Assembly (NCBI RefSeq): GCF_000757885.1
Contig: NZ_JQCR01000002.1
Location: forward strand, 1,612,001-1,676,000
Direction: 5' to 3'
DNA: 64,000 nucleotides
Source of the DNA: Paenibacillus wynnii
Lineage (GTDB): Bacteria > Bacillota > Bacilli > Paenibacillales > Paenibacillaceae
The notes beneath the pieces were generated by a model. That model did no database searches, was not told the origin of the DNA, and was given only the letters and a program-made list of their open reading frames with translations. Shown one piece after another: positions 1-9,074 of the stretch. Numbering within the stretch: position 1 is the stretch's first letter; each line of letters opens with the position of its first letter. The position numbers and the translations under genes were made by a program.

Positions 1-1
1 T

Positions 2-358
2 TTATATGTTGAAGAAATTTACAATACCGCCGTGGAACAAGGAAAAATGTCAGCTGAAGTACGAGATAGTCAACTCGAAACCATTCTATCGATATATCCA
101 ACTCTACCAAAAGAAATGAAAGTTGAAGTTGCAAAGGTCGATAGCAGCCTTTTTGCAATGCAGTTAATGTTAGTAGCTCGTGCACATGGGTATGATACGA
201 ATCCAATGGCAGGCTTTGAAGTTGACCAGGTAGCAAAAGCCTTTGATTTAGATGAAGAACGCTATGCTCCAGTAATGATTATTTCAATAGGAAAAGCCAA
301 GGAGGACGGATATGAATCCGTTCGATTAAGTTCTGACAAGATTACATTTTGGAGATAA
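2..358 (+). CDS. Nitroreductase-family flavoprotein, 5' end cut off by the window
   Basis: The reading frame is open from base 2, so the true start lies outside the window; the GTG at 32 is an internal codon. About 118 residues are visible. The C-terminal signature of FMN-dependent NAD(P)H nitroreductases is recognisable: a VARAHGYDTNPM stretch followed by PVMIISIGKA and a final region ending near ITFWR. Family members of this type (YdgI/YodC-like) reduce nitro compounds or quinones in the cytoplasm; the substrate cannot be inferred here. The gene ends before a strong shared terminator at 462-503 and is convergent with the galactanase gene. Confidence 0.8.
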   Translation, partial: LYVEEIYNTAVEQGKMSAEVRDSQLETILSIYPTLPKEMKVEVAKVDSSLFAMQLMLVARAHGYDTNPMAGFEVDQVAKAFDLDEERYAPVMIISIGKAKEDGYESVRLSSDKITFWR

Positions 359-461
359 CCACGTACCCGTAATCTATGTATATACTGTTTTACTAACTTT
401 AATAATAAGAGCAGCAGCCGCGGTTTTCCGAAAAAAACATACCCCTACGCACTCCCCCTTT

Positions 462-503
462 ATCAAACAATAGGGCACCATAATCGGCGCCCTATTGTTT
501 GAT
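462..503. terminator. Bidirectional rho-independent terminator
   Basis: A 15-bp perfect stem (ATCAAACAATAGGGC at 462-476 pairing with 489-503) sits between two convergent genes. AT-rich tracts flank both sides, so it can serve the nitroreductase on the plus strand and the GH53 gene on the minus strand. Confidence 0.85.
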
Positions 504-533
504 ATATTTAATTCCTTCTTCCTATCCCTCTAA

Positions 534-3500
534 CTATTTCAGCATTCTCCAAATAATCTGGGCCGCTTCGGCCCGGGTAACCTTAGCCTTGGGAACAAAA
601 TATCCTGCTTCTCTTCCGCTCATCCATCCGAGCTCGGATACGCTTTGCACGTAAGGTTTGGCCCAAGCCGATGCTAGATCCGCGTCTATAAACGTTGAGG
701 ACTCCCCTTGGTTCCCAGTCCCTGTGGAATTCTTCAGGCTAGTGACCGCCAGAACGGTGATTTTCGCCATTTCCTCGCGGGTGATCGGGCGGTTAGGCTC
801 AAATCTGTTAGCCTCTCTGCCTTGGATGATTCCAAGATCGGTGGCAGCTGCAACAGCTCCGGCATACCAAGCATCCTCGGATACATCTGTGAACTTTGAA
901 TGGGTGGTTGTAGCTTCGAGCTTCAAAGCTCTCACTAACATGGCTACGTATTCGGCGCGGGTAACCTCACGGCTAGGCTCGAAAGTATTAGTTCCAACAC
1001 CGGAAATGAGAAGTCTTCCAGCCAATTGCCCGATAGCATCACTTGCCCAATGAGTCGCTGGAACATCCGAGAAGGATTTCTGAACCTCCAGCAAAGCGTA
1101 TTTGCTGAAGTGGCTAATCTTAGCCGTTATGAAATTACCTTCCTGCTGGCCACCAATGTACTGCACGCTGCCGTTATCAGCGATATAGAAGATCCCTATC
1201 GGCCCAGTAACCGCAGGAACTGGTTTCATAATTCGTATCTTGATAGGCTCGTTGAACTTATTCAAGTTAATCGTCTTACCGCTCGTGGTTGTGATAGACA
1301 ACCCGAAATCATATAGAGACCCAATTACGCGAACCGCTGCATTCGCAGACTTTTCAACTTGAGCAATCCGTTTTGTGCTTTCTGCATCCGTGAGCGACTT
1401 CATCGTCAGGGAGATGGATACCGGTTGATCTCCCGCGGCAAGCCCCTTAGTCAGTTGTTCAAAAAGAGACGCCGGAATATCAAGCATCAAGGCTCCTGCC
1501 TTCAGCTGTAGTGGAGCTCCAGCTAGAAGTTCTGCAACATTCGCAGGAAGCTTGATTTCGGTAGCAGTTACTGGAACATTAACGACCGTTTTACCCCCAA
1601 GAAGTTGATCGGCCTGAAGGGTCACAACAGAAGATTGCCCTGGCACTGTATCCGTAGGTGTTGTATTCGTCGGTGTTGTATTCGTCGGTGCTGTATTTGT
1701 TGGTACGTCCGGAGTTATCGGATCAGCCGGAGTCGTTACAGAAACAGACGGTCCGGTAGAGGTCCAGATCGCTCCATCGAGGCTGGTTTCCACTTTGAAC
1801 GTATAGGCTGTGTTTGGCAGCAGATTCGACACCGTGTAGGTGGCTCCCGTCACACTCGTCAGCAGCTTTCCGTCTTTGTAGATTTTGTAGCCGCTCACGG
1901 GGTCCGTTTCAGATACTCCTGACCATGCGAGCTTAATGCTTCGCGCACTGAGGTCTGAAGCAGTCAATGACTTCGAGCTCTCCCACTGAGGAACCTGAAC
2001 TTGCTTATAAAATTCAAAGCTGTCAATCCAGCCCCAAATCCCATCCGAGGTAGCAGGAGCGTCCACACTCAGCCCAATGGTCGCCTGTCCGTTCGTCACA
2101 TTAATATTTCCAAGTGTTCCTTCGTTCCACTGCTGCCAACCTGAGTTGACGATATTGCCGCTGGTCAGCTTATCATCGCCATAATTTTCTGCGAATAAGT
2201 GTATTCCGTTCTCACCGCCGCCTCCAGATACCTTCACCTTAAGCACATAAGTGCCATTGGAAAGACCCGTGAGCGCCTGCGACAAGATGAATTGATACGC
2301 GGAGTTGCTCCAATAGTTGACTGCTTTGTTTCCGGCATAGGCATTGCCGGCATCTGACTTAAAGCTTGCCACGCCGGTGGTCCCAGCAAGAGTCCATCCC
2401 GTTGAGGAAACGCTGCTCTCGAAGCTCGGATTGATCGCAATGTTTTTATAGGATGTCACCGTTACGGTAACCTTGACTGTTTTCCCCACACCTTCGACCT
2501 GACCTGTCAGCTCGAAGCTGCCAATCCGACTTAGGTCCTCCTGCTCTATCTCCTGCCATTCAACAGGCACTTGTTTTACACTGCCCTCATTAAAGAGCAC
2601 ATCAACGGTCTTCGGGAGCAGGGTTTTGACATTAACCACCGATTCATTGACAGCCACTGTGATGCCTGCTGGATCTTTTGTTATCAAAGCTGCTAGTTCG
2701 GCAAGATCTCCAGGCTGGAATTTGAAGGCATCCAGTGATGCTAGAGCATTGCCCTCAAAGTCAAACATCGCCTGATTGTTCCAACTGCTGCCTTCCCCGG
2801 TCTTCCATCCGGCTTGGTAATGGCCCTCTGCATCCTTAGGAACAGGAATCCAAGCGGGTTCCCAATAGAAGACTCCCACACCTTTACCATTCGGGACATT
2901 CGCTACCGTATTCATAACGGTTGTGACTAATTGGGCTTGCCCTTCAACCGTTGCTGGAAACCCTGCTTCTGCGGCTTCACTCTCTGTGAAGCTGTCTGGA
3001 AAACCATCGCCATCTCCCAGTCTAGAGCCGTAAGAGGTTTCGGCAACAAGCACTTCTTTGCCATAACGCGCAGCCATATCGTTCAAATTGTTCTTCAGAT
3101 TATTAAAAGGACCATGCCAATACGCATAATAAGAGGCCCCTATGACATCGTAATTCACATTCCGGTCCCTCATTGCATCGAAGAAGCTTCTGAACGCGCT
3201 ATTGTTGCCGCCTTCGGCCAGATGCAGCATAATTTTAACTTCATGATTTGTCGGAGTCGTGTCACGAACGGCTTGAATTCCTTTTTTCAACAAGGACGAC
3301 AGCTTATCATAATCACTATTCGAACCGTCCGGCAGAAGCATTCCAGGATTGATTTCATTCCCGATTTGCACCATATCCGGATACGCATTCTCTTCCTTCA
3401 GTTCATTCATAACATCCGTTGTATAATCGTATACGGCCTGCTGTAACTCGTTAAAGCTAAGATCCTTCCACGCCGCAGGTTTTACCTGTTTACCCGGATC

Positions 3501-4877
3501 TGTCCAGAAATCAGAATAGTGGAAGTCGAGCAGCAGCTTCATTCCCTTTGCTTTTACTCGCTTAGCCAATGCAACGACATGAGCTTTATCGTTATAACCA
3601 TCGACCTCCAGTGGATTATTCCATATCCGAACACGAATGTAGTTGACACCGTGATCCTGCAAAATGTCCAAGAGATCCTTCTCTACCCCTTGGTCATAGT
3701 ATCTACCACCCGCATCTTCGACCGCCTGCAACGAAGAGATATCCGCTCCTTTTATGAACGGCTCAGCCGGAACGGCAGGCGTCTCCACATTTACTGAAGG
3801 CCCTGTGGTACTCCAAAGTGATGCTGCATTCCCTGCCTCTACCCTATAGGTATAGGCTGTTCCGGGAGACAGGCCCGTTAACTGGTAAGTCGCTCCTGTA
3901 ACCGTTGCTTTAAGGGATCCATTCTCGTAGATCTGATAATGGGTAACCCCTACCTCATCCTGTGCGTCAGACCATGCTAACATCACTCCCCGTGAGGTCA
4001 GTTGTGATGCCGTAAGCGATTTACCTTCCTGCCAACTTGGTACATTGCCCGAAGCAACCTCTACGGTTGTGACTTCAACCGAAGGTCCGTCCGTGCTTAC
4101 CACATCAGTTCCATTCTCGGCTTCAACTTTAAATGTATATTGGGTATTCGGGGCTAGACCGGACACCACGTAAGAAGTTCCTGTAGTTGAAGCCTGAAAC
4201 ACACCGTTCTTGAAAACTCGGTATCCTGTAACTTGCGTCGAAGCCTCTACACCGGACCAGTCTAAAGTCGCTCCCGTTGCCGAAACATTAGAAGTTGTTA
4301 ATGCTTTAGCTTGACTCCAAACTGGAACCTTGTAAAACTCTATATCATCAAAGTAGCCCCATGTACCTGCGGGAGCATCCACTTCGAAACCGATGATTGC
4401 CTCACCTCCGGTAACTTGGATTCCCGAGACTGTATACTGGCTCCACTTATCCCAGCCGGTATTTGTGATGACAGACTGCTTCTTGTCACCGCCGTATCCG
4501 CTTACAAATAGCTTCGCTGCATTCTCTCCGCCCCCGCCGGAAGCCCATGCTTTCAGAACATATTCACCGTCAGGTAGATTCTTAATACTCTGTGACAAAG
4601 AAAACTGGTAAGCGCTTGCGTAATAGTAATTCAAAGATTTGGTTCCACTATGAATATTTCCACCTCCACTCCCAATGGCCCAAACACCCTTTACTCCTGT
4701 ATTGCCTGAATAATCCCATCCGGTTAGAGAATCACCGCTCATTTCAAAGCCTGGATTGACTACCAGGTTAACTGGTGCTGAAGCGTACGCCTTATTCGGC
4801 GAGCCCATTGATAGTCCTGCAACCGCTACCATTATAAATGCCATTAAAGCAGACAAAGTCCGTCGGAACCTCTTCAT
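534..4877 (-). CDS. SLH-anchored arabinogalactan endo-beta-1,4-galactanase (GH53), multidomain
   Basis: This is a 1447-residue cell-surface enzyme predicted to cut beta-1,4-galactan side chains of pectin. Approximate order: signal peptide (1-32, ending KAYA); carbohydrate-binding, galactose-binding-like domain (35-185); two fibronectin type III domains (188-372); GH53 catalytic domain (375-730); bacterial Ig-like domain (745-815); a second copy of the binding domain (818-965); a third FN3 (970-1060); a Thr/Pro/Asn-rich linker; a beta-rich module; and three SLH repeats (about 1265-1447). Catalytic candidates are the Glu in QIGNEINPG (acid/base) and in VAETSYG (nucleophile). The SLH repeats predict non-covalent attachment to secondary cell wall polymer. 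The start ATG follows a purine-rich region. The gene is divergent from the GH30 gene, which suggests joint control. GH53 members are usually 350-450 residues, so most of this protein is accessory. Confidence 0.92.
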   Translation of the reverse strand: MKRFRRTLSALMAFIMVAVAGLSMGSPNKAYASAPVNLVVNPGFEMSGDSLTGWDYSGNTGVKGVWAIGSGGGNIHSGTKSLNYYYASAYQFSLSQSIKNLPDGEYVLKAWASGGGGENAAKLFVSGYGGDKKQSVITNTGWDKWSQYTVSGIQVTGGEAIIGFEVDAPAGTWGYFDDIEFYKVPVWSQAKALTTSNVSATGATLDWSGVEASTQVTGYRVFKNGVFQASTTGTSYVVSGLAPNTQYTFKVEAENGTDVVSTDGPSVEVTTVEVASGNVPSWQEGKSLTASQLTSRGVMLAWSDAQDEVGVTHYQIYENGSLKATVTGATYQLTGLSPGTAYTYRVEAGNAASLWSTTGPSVNVETPAVPAEPFIKGADISSLQAVEDAGGRYYDQGVEKDLLDILQDHGVNYIRVRIWNNPLEVDGYNDKAHVVALAKRVKAKGMKLLLDFHYSDFWTDPGKQVKPAAWKDLSFNELQQAVYDYTTDVMNELKEENAYPDMVQIGNEINPGMLLPDGSNSDYDKLSSLLKKGIQAVRDTTPTNHEVKIMLHLAEGGNNSAFRSFFDAMRDRNVNYDVIGASYYAYWHGPFNNLKNNLNDMAARYGKEVLVAETSYGSRLGDGDGFPDSFTESEAAEAGFPATVEGQAQLVTTVMNTVANVPNGKGVGVFYWEPAWIPVPKDAEGHYQAGWKTGEGSSWNNQAMFDFEGNALASLDAFKFQPGDLAELAALITKDPAGITVAVNESVVNVKTLLPKTVDVLFNEGSVKQVPVEWQEIEQEDLSRIGSFELTGQVEGVGKTVKVTVTVTSYKNIAINPSFESSVSSTGWTLAGTTGVASFKSDAGNAYAGNKAVNYWSNSAYQFILSQALTGLSNGTYVLKVKVSGGGGENGIHLFAENYGDDKLTSGNIVNSGWQQWNEGTLGNINVTNGQATIGLSVDAPATSDGIWGWIDSFEFYKQVQVPQWESSKSLTASDLSARSIKLAWSGVSETDPVSGYKIYKDGKLLTSVTGATYTVSNLLPNTAYTFKVETSLDGAIWTSTGPSVSVTTPADPITPDVPTNTAPTNTTPTNTTPTDTVPGQSSVVTLQADQLLGGKTVVNVPVTATEIKLPANVAELLAGAPLQLKAGALMLDIPASLFEQLTKGLAAGDQPVSISLTMKSLTDAESTKRIAQVEKSANAAVRVIGSLYDFGLSITTTSGKTINLNKFNEPIKIRIMKPVPAVTGPIGIFYIADNGSVQYIGGQQEGNFITAKISHFSKYALLEVQKSFSDVPATHWASDAIGQLAGRLLISGVGTNTFEPSREVTRAEYVAMLVRALKLEATTTHSKFTDVSEDAWYAGAVAAATDLGIIQGREANRFEPNRPITREEMAKITVLAVTSLKNSTGTGNQGESSTFIDADLASAWAKPYVQSVSELGWMSGREAGYFVPKAKVTRAEAAQIIWRMLK

Positions 4878-4960
4878 TACGTCTTAACCTCCCCAAATGT
4901 TCTATGTTATTTGCCTTACAGGTTCATTCTAGGTAAGGGCCGATGGGAATTATAGGTTAC

Positions 4961-4974
4961 GAAATGAACATTTC
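4961..4974. promoter_or_regulatory. Inverted repeat upstream of the GH53 gene
   Basis: GAAATG-AA-CATTTC is a perfect 6-bp inverted repeat about 85 bp upstream of the GH53 start, in the intergenic region shared with the GH30 gene. It resembles a repressor half-site pair but lacks the central CG of cre or LacI-type operators. Function is a guess. Confidence 0.3.
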
Positions 4975-5082
4975 TACACTTTTCTCAAGCAAAATATGCT
5001 ACTTTACAGAGATTTGGACAGCCTATAACTTTAAAAGGAACGAATTGATTTTTTTGGAATTTTGAAGTACGATGTATTTGAT

Positions 5083-5096
5083 TGAAATCGATTTCA
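5083..5096. promoter_or_regulatory. cre/LacI-type operator 1
   Basis: TGAAATCGATTTCA is a perfect palindrome and matches the CcpA cre consensus TGWNANCGNTNWCA at every position. It lies about 95 bp upstream of the GH30 start. It could bind CcpA or the LacI-family regulator encoded at 12262-13305. Confidence 0.7.
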
Positions 5097-5142
5097 TAAA
5101 TACCTATATTTCTATCCTGAATCCCCAACATAATGCGCAAAA

Positions 5143-5156
5143 TGAAATCGATTTCA
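5143..5156. promoter_or_regulatory. cre/LacI-type operator 2
   Basis: This is an identical second copy of TGAAATCGATTTCA, extended to an 18-bp perfect palindrome at 5141-5158. It lies 60 bp downstream of copy 1 and 34 bp before the GH30 start. Two copies at this spacing are consistent with cooperative binding or a roadblock in the leader. Confidence 0.7.
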
Positions 5157-5189
5157 TTAAACCCAATTACGAGAGGAGTTTTAATTTCA

Positions 5190-6686
5190 ATGAGAAAGTT
5201 GATGTGCACAGTCTTGATTGCATCATTAATTACGGTAAGTGGAAGTATTGCAAGCGGACCTGTCTCAGCCGCCGGAGAGCAAGCAGAGGTATGGATTTCA
5301 TCCTCCGAACCAAACACGGAGCCTGCTGTAGGACTCAGCCCGAATGCCCGCTTGTCCCGCATAGGGGATAAGGCATTCAGCAGCAGTTCCGGCAGCGCCG
5401 ACTACACTATCACGGTTAACGAAGGCACGACTTACCAGCAAATGGACGGATTCGGTGTCTCACTCACCGATGCCTCGTCTTGGCTGCTCAATTTCAAACT
5501 AAATGCAACTAAACGGGCCGAGGTGATGGAGAAGTTATTCGGCTCTTCCGGTATCGGTCTCAGTGTGCTACGGCAGCCGATCGGTAGTTCAGACTTTGCC
5601 TGGTCAGCCTACACGTACGACGATGTGGCCGGAGACACCTCACTCAGCCAGTTCTCGATAAGCCGCGATTTACCTTATATCGTACCGATGGTCAAGGCGG
5701 CCATCGCCAAAAATCCGAACATTAAAGTATTCGCCTCCCCGTGGAGCGCTCCGGCCTGGATGAAATACTCCAACTCTCTGAACACCGGCAAGCTTAAAGC
5801 TGAGAATTATCAGACGTACGCCGATTACTTCAAAAAATACATTCAGGCCTATCAAGCCCAAGGAATTCCAATCTATGCCGTCACACCTCAGAATGAACCT
5901 AAGTACGAAACAAGTGCTTATCCTTCTATGGGGATGAGTGAGCAGGACGAGGTTGGATTCATTGGAGACTACCTGGGACCTACCCTGCGCAATGCCGGCA
6001 TTAATACGAAAATTATTGCTTTCGATCACAATTACCTGGATTGGAGTTTCCCGAACACAGTCATCCAGAATCTTAAGAACGCAGGCAAAGCCAGCTATAT
6101 TGCAGGAAGCGCGTTCCACCATTATGACAGCGGAGACGGTTCTCAGATGACTTTGATGCATAATGCACAACCCGATAAGGATGTTTGGTTCACAGAAGGG
6201 GGCTTCGGGACATGGAATGATCCGCAAAATGGGACGTCGCAAGGCTTCGACAACATGATTTCGGAATTTATCAATATTACCCGCAACTGGTCCAAATCGG
6301 TTATTCTCTGGAACGCCGCCCTGGATCAAAAGGATGGTCCTACGTTACTCGCTGCCTATAATTCCAACCGGGGCATGGTTACCATTCAGAACTCTGACAA
6401 CCGTAACGATAATCCTGAGAACGCTGTCACCTATACCAAACAGTATTATTTACTCGGCCATTTCAGTAAATTTGTGGTTCCGGGAGCCTACCGCATTCAA
6501 TCGAACACCAGCAACGACCTGAAGAATGTGGCCTTTAAAAATCCAGATGGCTCCAAGGTTGTTGTCGCCTACAATCCGCAAACCTCAGCCCGTAATGTCA
6601 AAATCCAATGGGGAAGCCAGTCCTTCGTGGTGAATATCCCTGCTAAATCAGTCATGACGTATAAGTGGTACGGTAATCAATCCTAG
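5190..6686 (+). CDS. Secreted glycoside hydrolase family 30 enzyme
   Basis: This 498-residue secreted enzyme of the GH30 (glucosylceramidase-like) fold is probably active on beta-linked galactan, glucan or xylan; the neighbours favour a galactan substrate, but that is inference. The start chosen is ATG 5190, preceded by GAGAGGAG and giving a clean signal peptide (MRKLMCTVLIASL to about SAA). An in-frame ATG at 5133 would put the operator palindrome inside the coding sequence and lacks a ribosome site. Family motifs are YQQMDGFGVSLTDAS near the N-terminus of the barrel, an acid/base Glu in VTPQNEPKYE, and a nucleophile Glu in VWFTEGGFG, followed by a C-terminal beta domain. Two cre-type palindromes precede it. 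It is convergent with the alpha-galactosidase gene. Confidence 0.88.
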   Translation: MRKLMCTVLIASLITVSGSIASGPVSAAGEQAEVWISSSEPNTEPAVGLSPNARLSRIGDKAFSSSSGSADYTITVNEGTTYQQMDGFGVSLTDASSWLLNFKLNATKRAEVMEKLFGSSGIGLSVLRQPIGSSDFAWSAYTYDDVAGDTSLSQFSISRDLPYIVPMVKAAIAKNPNIKVFASPWSAPAWMKYSNSLNTGKLKAENYQTYADYFKKYIQAYQAQGIPIYAVTPQNEPKYETSAYPSMGMSEQDEVGFIGDYLGPTLRNAGINTKIIAFDHNYLDWSFPNTVIQNLKNAGKASYIAGSAFHHYDSGDGSQMTLMHNAQPDKDVWFTEGGFGTWNDPQNGTSQGFDNMISEFINITRNWSKSVILWNAALDQKDGPTLLAAYNSNRGMVTIQNSDNRNDNPENAVTYTKQYYLLGHFSKFVVPGAYRIQSNTSNDLKNVAFKNPDGSKVVVAYNPQTSARNVKIQWGSQSFVVNIPAKSVMTYKWYGNQS

Positions 6687-6708
6687 CCTTATCCAGCATA
6701 CAAAATTA

Positions 6709-6752
6709 CAAAAGAGCCTCCCTCCAAATAGATATTGGAGAGAGGCTTTTTG
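6709..6752. terminator. Bidirectional terminator between GH30 and GH36 genes
   Basis: The stem AAAGAGCCTC / GAGGCTTTTT is extended by an inner CCAA/TTGG pairing. A T-run follows on the plus strand and a matching A-run precedes it, so it can stop both convergent genes. Confidence 0.85.
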
Positions 6753-6817
6753 TCTAAGCAAGGCATTCCACAGTTGGCTGGACAACTATGAACATTGTAG
6801 GCGAAATTGGGGAACAC

Positions 6818-9022
6818 TTACTGATGAACCGCCTTCACCTTCCACATTTTACTTGCATAATCATGATGAAATTGAGGTAAATGGAGGCCTGCCTGCATGA
6901 GTCGGTCTCCCATGTAGAGACTTTCCGACTCTTCAACCTGGTAGATCCATTGGGAATTCAGGCCCTTTAAAGCTAGCCGTTTCATAGAGGCATTCGGCAC
7001 TGCAAGCACTTGGAAATAAAATACCAATGCTTCTTTACGGTCTTCGGAAACAAACATCCACGCCGTTTCATTCCCTTTCCCGTCAAATGGACTTCTTAAG
7101 CGATAAAAATCACCTTTCTGCACCAGGGATCGGATATCCTTATATACAGAAACCTGCTTCCGGACCATAGTCTTCTCTTCCTCGGTAAATACAGTCAAAT
7201 CAAGCTCATAGCCAAAGTTCCCTGACATGGCTACTTCCCCACGTGTAGCAAGAGGTGTTATCCGCCCTACCTGATGGTTCGGCACATCCGACACATGGGC
7301 GCCCATCGTGCTAATTGGATAAACTATGCTCGTGCCGTATTGGATCTTGAGGCGCTCTACCGCATCTGTATCATCACTCGTCCAGGTTTGCGGCATGTAA
7401 AACAGCATCCCCGGATCGAAGCGGCCTCCCCCTCCCGAACAGCTCTCGAACAAAATTTCGGGGAACCTTTTCGTTAAACGCTCAAGCAACTCGTAAAGTC
7501 CAAGTATATACCGATGGGCTGTCTCAGACTGCCGTTCCGGAATTGCCAGTGCCGAACCAATCTCTGTCATGTTCCGATTCATGTCCCACTTCACGTAAGT
7601 GATAGGAGCTGATGTAAGAACCTCACTTAAACGTTCAAACAGATAGTCCCTAACATCCTGCCGCGACATGTCCAAAATCAACTGCCACCGGGCCTCCGTC
7701 CGCCGCCGCTCTGGAGCGTGCAGACACCAGTCCGGGTGCTTCCTGTACAGGTCGCTTTCGGGAGAAATCATCTCCGGCTCGAACCAAAGGCCGAACTGCA
7801 GACCTTGGCTTTTGACCCTATTTGCTAGATCTTCCAGACCCCTTGGCAGCTTGTTCCGATCTACATTCCAATCGCCCAAAGAGCTGGTATCGTCATCACG
7901 CTTGCCAAACCAGCCATCATCCAATACAAAGAGCTCAATCCCGAGCTCAGTGGCCGTTGCAGCGATAGCTTCAATCTTGTCCGCGTTAAAGTTAAAGTAG
8001 GTCGCTTCCCAGTTATTGACCAGGATCGGGCGCTCCAGGTCACGATGAACACCTCGGCACAGGCGGGTCCGGTATAGCTTATGATAGGTACGGGACATAC
8101 CTCCTAACCCTTCTGATGAATAAACCATTACCGCCTCAGGCGTTTGGAAGCTCTCCCCTGGCGTCAAGAGCCATGAGAAATCAAAAGCATTGATCCCGAG
8201 GGTTACCCGTGTCGTATCGAACTGATCGACTTCTGCCTTCGCTTCGAAGTTGCCGCTGTACACAAGGCTGAATCCAAATACATCGCCCTGATCCTCATCC
8301 GCATTCGGCCGGAGCAATGCAACAAAGGGGTTCATTTGGTGACTGCTGGAACCCCGTCTACTCTCGGCAGATGTACCCCCATGCCCCAAGGGTCTTCTTT
8401 CCATATGACGCTCTCTAGCCCAAGACCCATGTAAGCATAGCCATTCAAAATCCGCATCCTGAAAATCCACACTCGCACTTATAGCCTTCAAGAGGCGGAA
8501 CGGTTCCTTTCCTTTGTGGATAAACTTCACGGATCTTGCAACAGCACTGAATGTCTCGAATACGGAGTAGCTCAAAATCACCGTAAGCCCTAAATACTCA
8601 TCACTCAGTTCCAGTTCAAGCGTCTGCACCTCATCTTGGTCTTCTGCATATACCGCCGGAAGCCCTTCAAGCACTGGCTTCCCTTGAATAATGCGGTGTG
8701 TACTGTACTTCAGCTCTGTCACTCGGGTACCGTCCTTTAGCTCAACCTGATAAGCCGGAGTTCGAAAGTCACCCGTTCCATACTGCGGATATTCCTGGGG
8801 CAATGTGTCCAAGGATATGCTATTGTCCCCCGGCACCGAATTAGGAATGAAGGAACAACGCTCTAAGTGCTGAAGCAACCCCGTCAGGTTCCCTTGCTCG
8901 CTTAATCTTTTGCCCCAATAGGCATGAGCAGGATAACCATGGACCAGCTGAATCACATAACTCATGTCCTTAGATTGAAGATGGAACAACCCCTCTTGTT
9001 CATGGTAAAAGATAGCCATCAT
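6818..9022 (-). CDS. Alpha-galactosidase, GH36
   Basis: This 734-residue cytoplasmic enzyme releases terminal alpha-1,6-galactose from raffinose-type sugars or galactomannan fragments. It shows the full GH36 plan: N-terminal beta-sandwich (about 1-320), catalytic barrel with LFVLDDGWFG, the nucleophile Asp in YVKWDMNR, SCSGGGGRFDPG, the acid/base Asp in QTWTSDDTDA, then a C-terminal beta domain. Length fits the AgaR/RafA group (about 720-750). No signal peptide is present, so substrates must be imported. Two ATG codons stand at 9022 and 9019, with AAGGAG just upstream; either may be used. It follows the two permease genes by about 50 bp on the same strand and is probably the last gene of that operon. 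Confidence 0.93.
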   Translation of the reverse strand: MMAIFYHEQEGLFHLQSKDMSYVIQLVHGYPAHAYWGKRLSEQGNLTGLLQHLERCSFIPNSVPGDNSISLDTLPQEYPQYGTGDFRTPAYQVELKDGTRVTELKYSTHRIIQGKPVLEGLPAVYAEDQDEVQTLELELSDEYLGLTVILSYSVFETFSAVARSVKFIHKGKEPFRLLKAISASVDFQDADFEWLCLHGSWARERHMERRPLGHGGTSAESRRGSSSHQMNPFVALLRPNADEDQGDVFGFSLVYSGNFEAKAEVDQFDTTRVTLGINAFDFSWLLTPGESFQTPEAVMVYSSEGLGGMSRTYHKLYRTRLCRGVHRDLERPILVNNWEATYFNFNADKIEAIAATATELGIELFVLDDGWFGKRDDDTSSLGDWNVDRNKLPRGLEDLANRVKSQGLQFGLWFEPEMISPESDLYRKHPDWCLHAPERRRTEARWQLILDMSRQDVRDYLFERLSEVLTSAPITYVKWDMNRNMTEIGSALAIPERQSETAHRYILGLYELLERLTKRFPEILFESCSGGGGRFDPGMLFYMPQTWTSDDTDAVERLKIQYGTSIVYPISTMGAHVSDVPNHQVGRITPLATRGEVAMSGNFGYELDLTVFTEEEKTMVRKQVSVYKDIRSLVQKGDFYRLRSPFDGKGNETAWMFVSEDRKEALVFYFQVLAVPNASMKRLALKGLNSQWIYQVEESESLYMGDRLMQAGLHLPQFHHDYASKMWKVKAVHQ

Positions 9023-9074
9023 GTAATCTCCTTAATGTTCGTGTGATAGTCAGATCTTGTCCGTGCTTTATTTG

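Noticed and set aside
2931..3446. 171-codon frame opposite the GH53 gene
   Set aside because: It lies wholly antisense to the catalytic domain and lacks start signals; typical shadow frame.
5133..5189. Upstream ATG start for the GH30 gene
   Set aside because: It would place a perfect operator palindrome in the coding region, has no ribosome site, and hides the signal peptide that begins at 5190.
5670..6329. 219-codon frame opposite the GH30 gene
   Set aside because: It is antisense to a well-supported glycoside hydrolase and has no family features.
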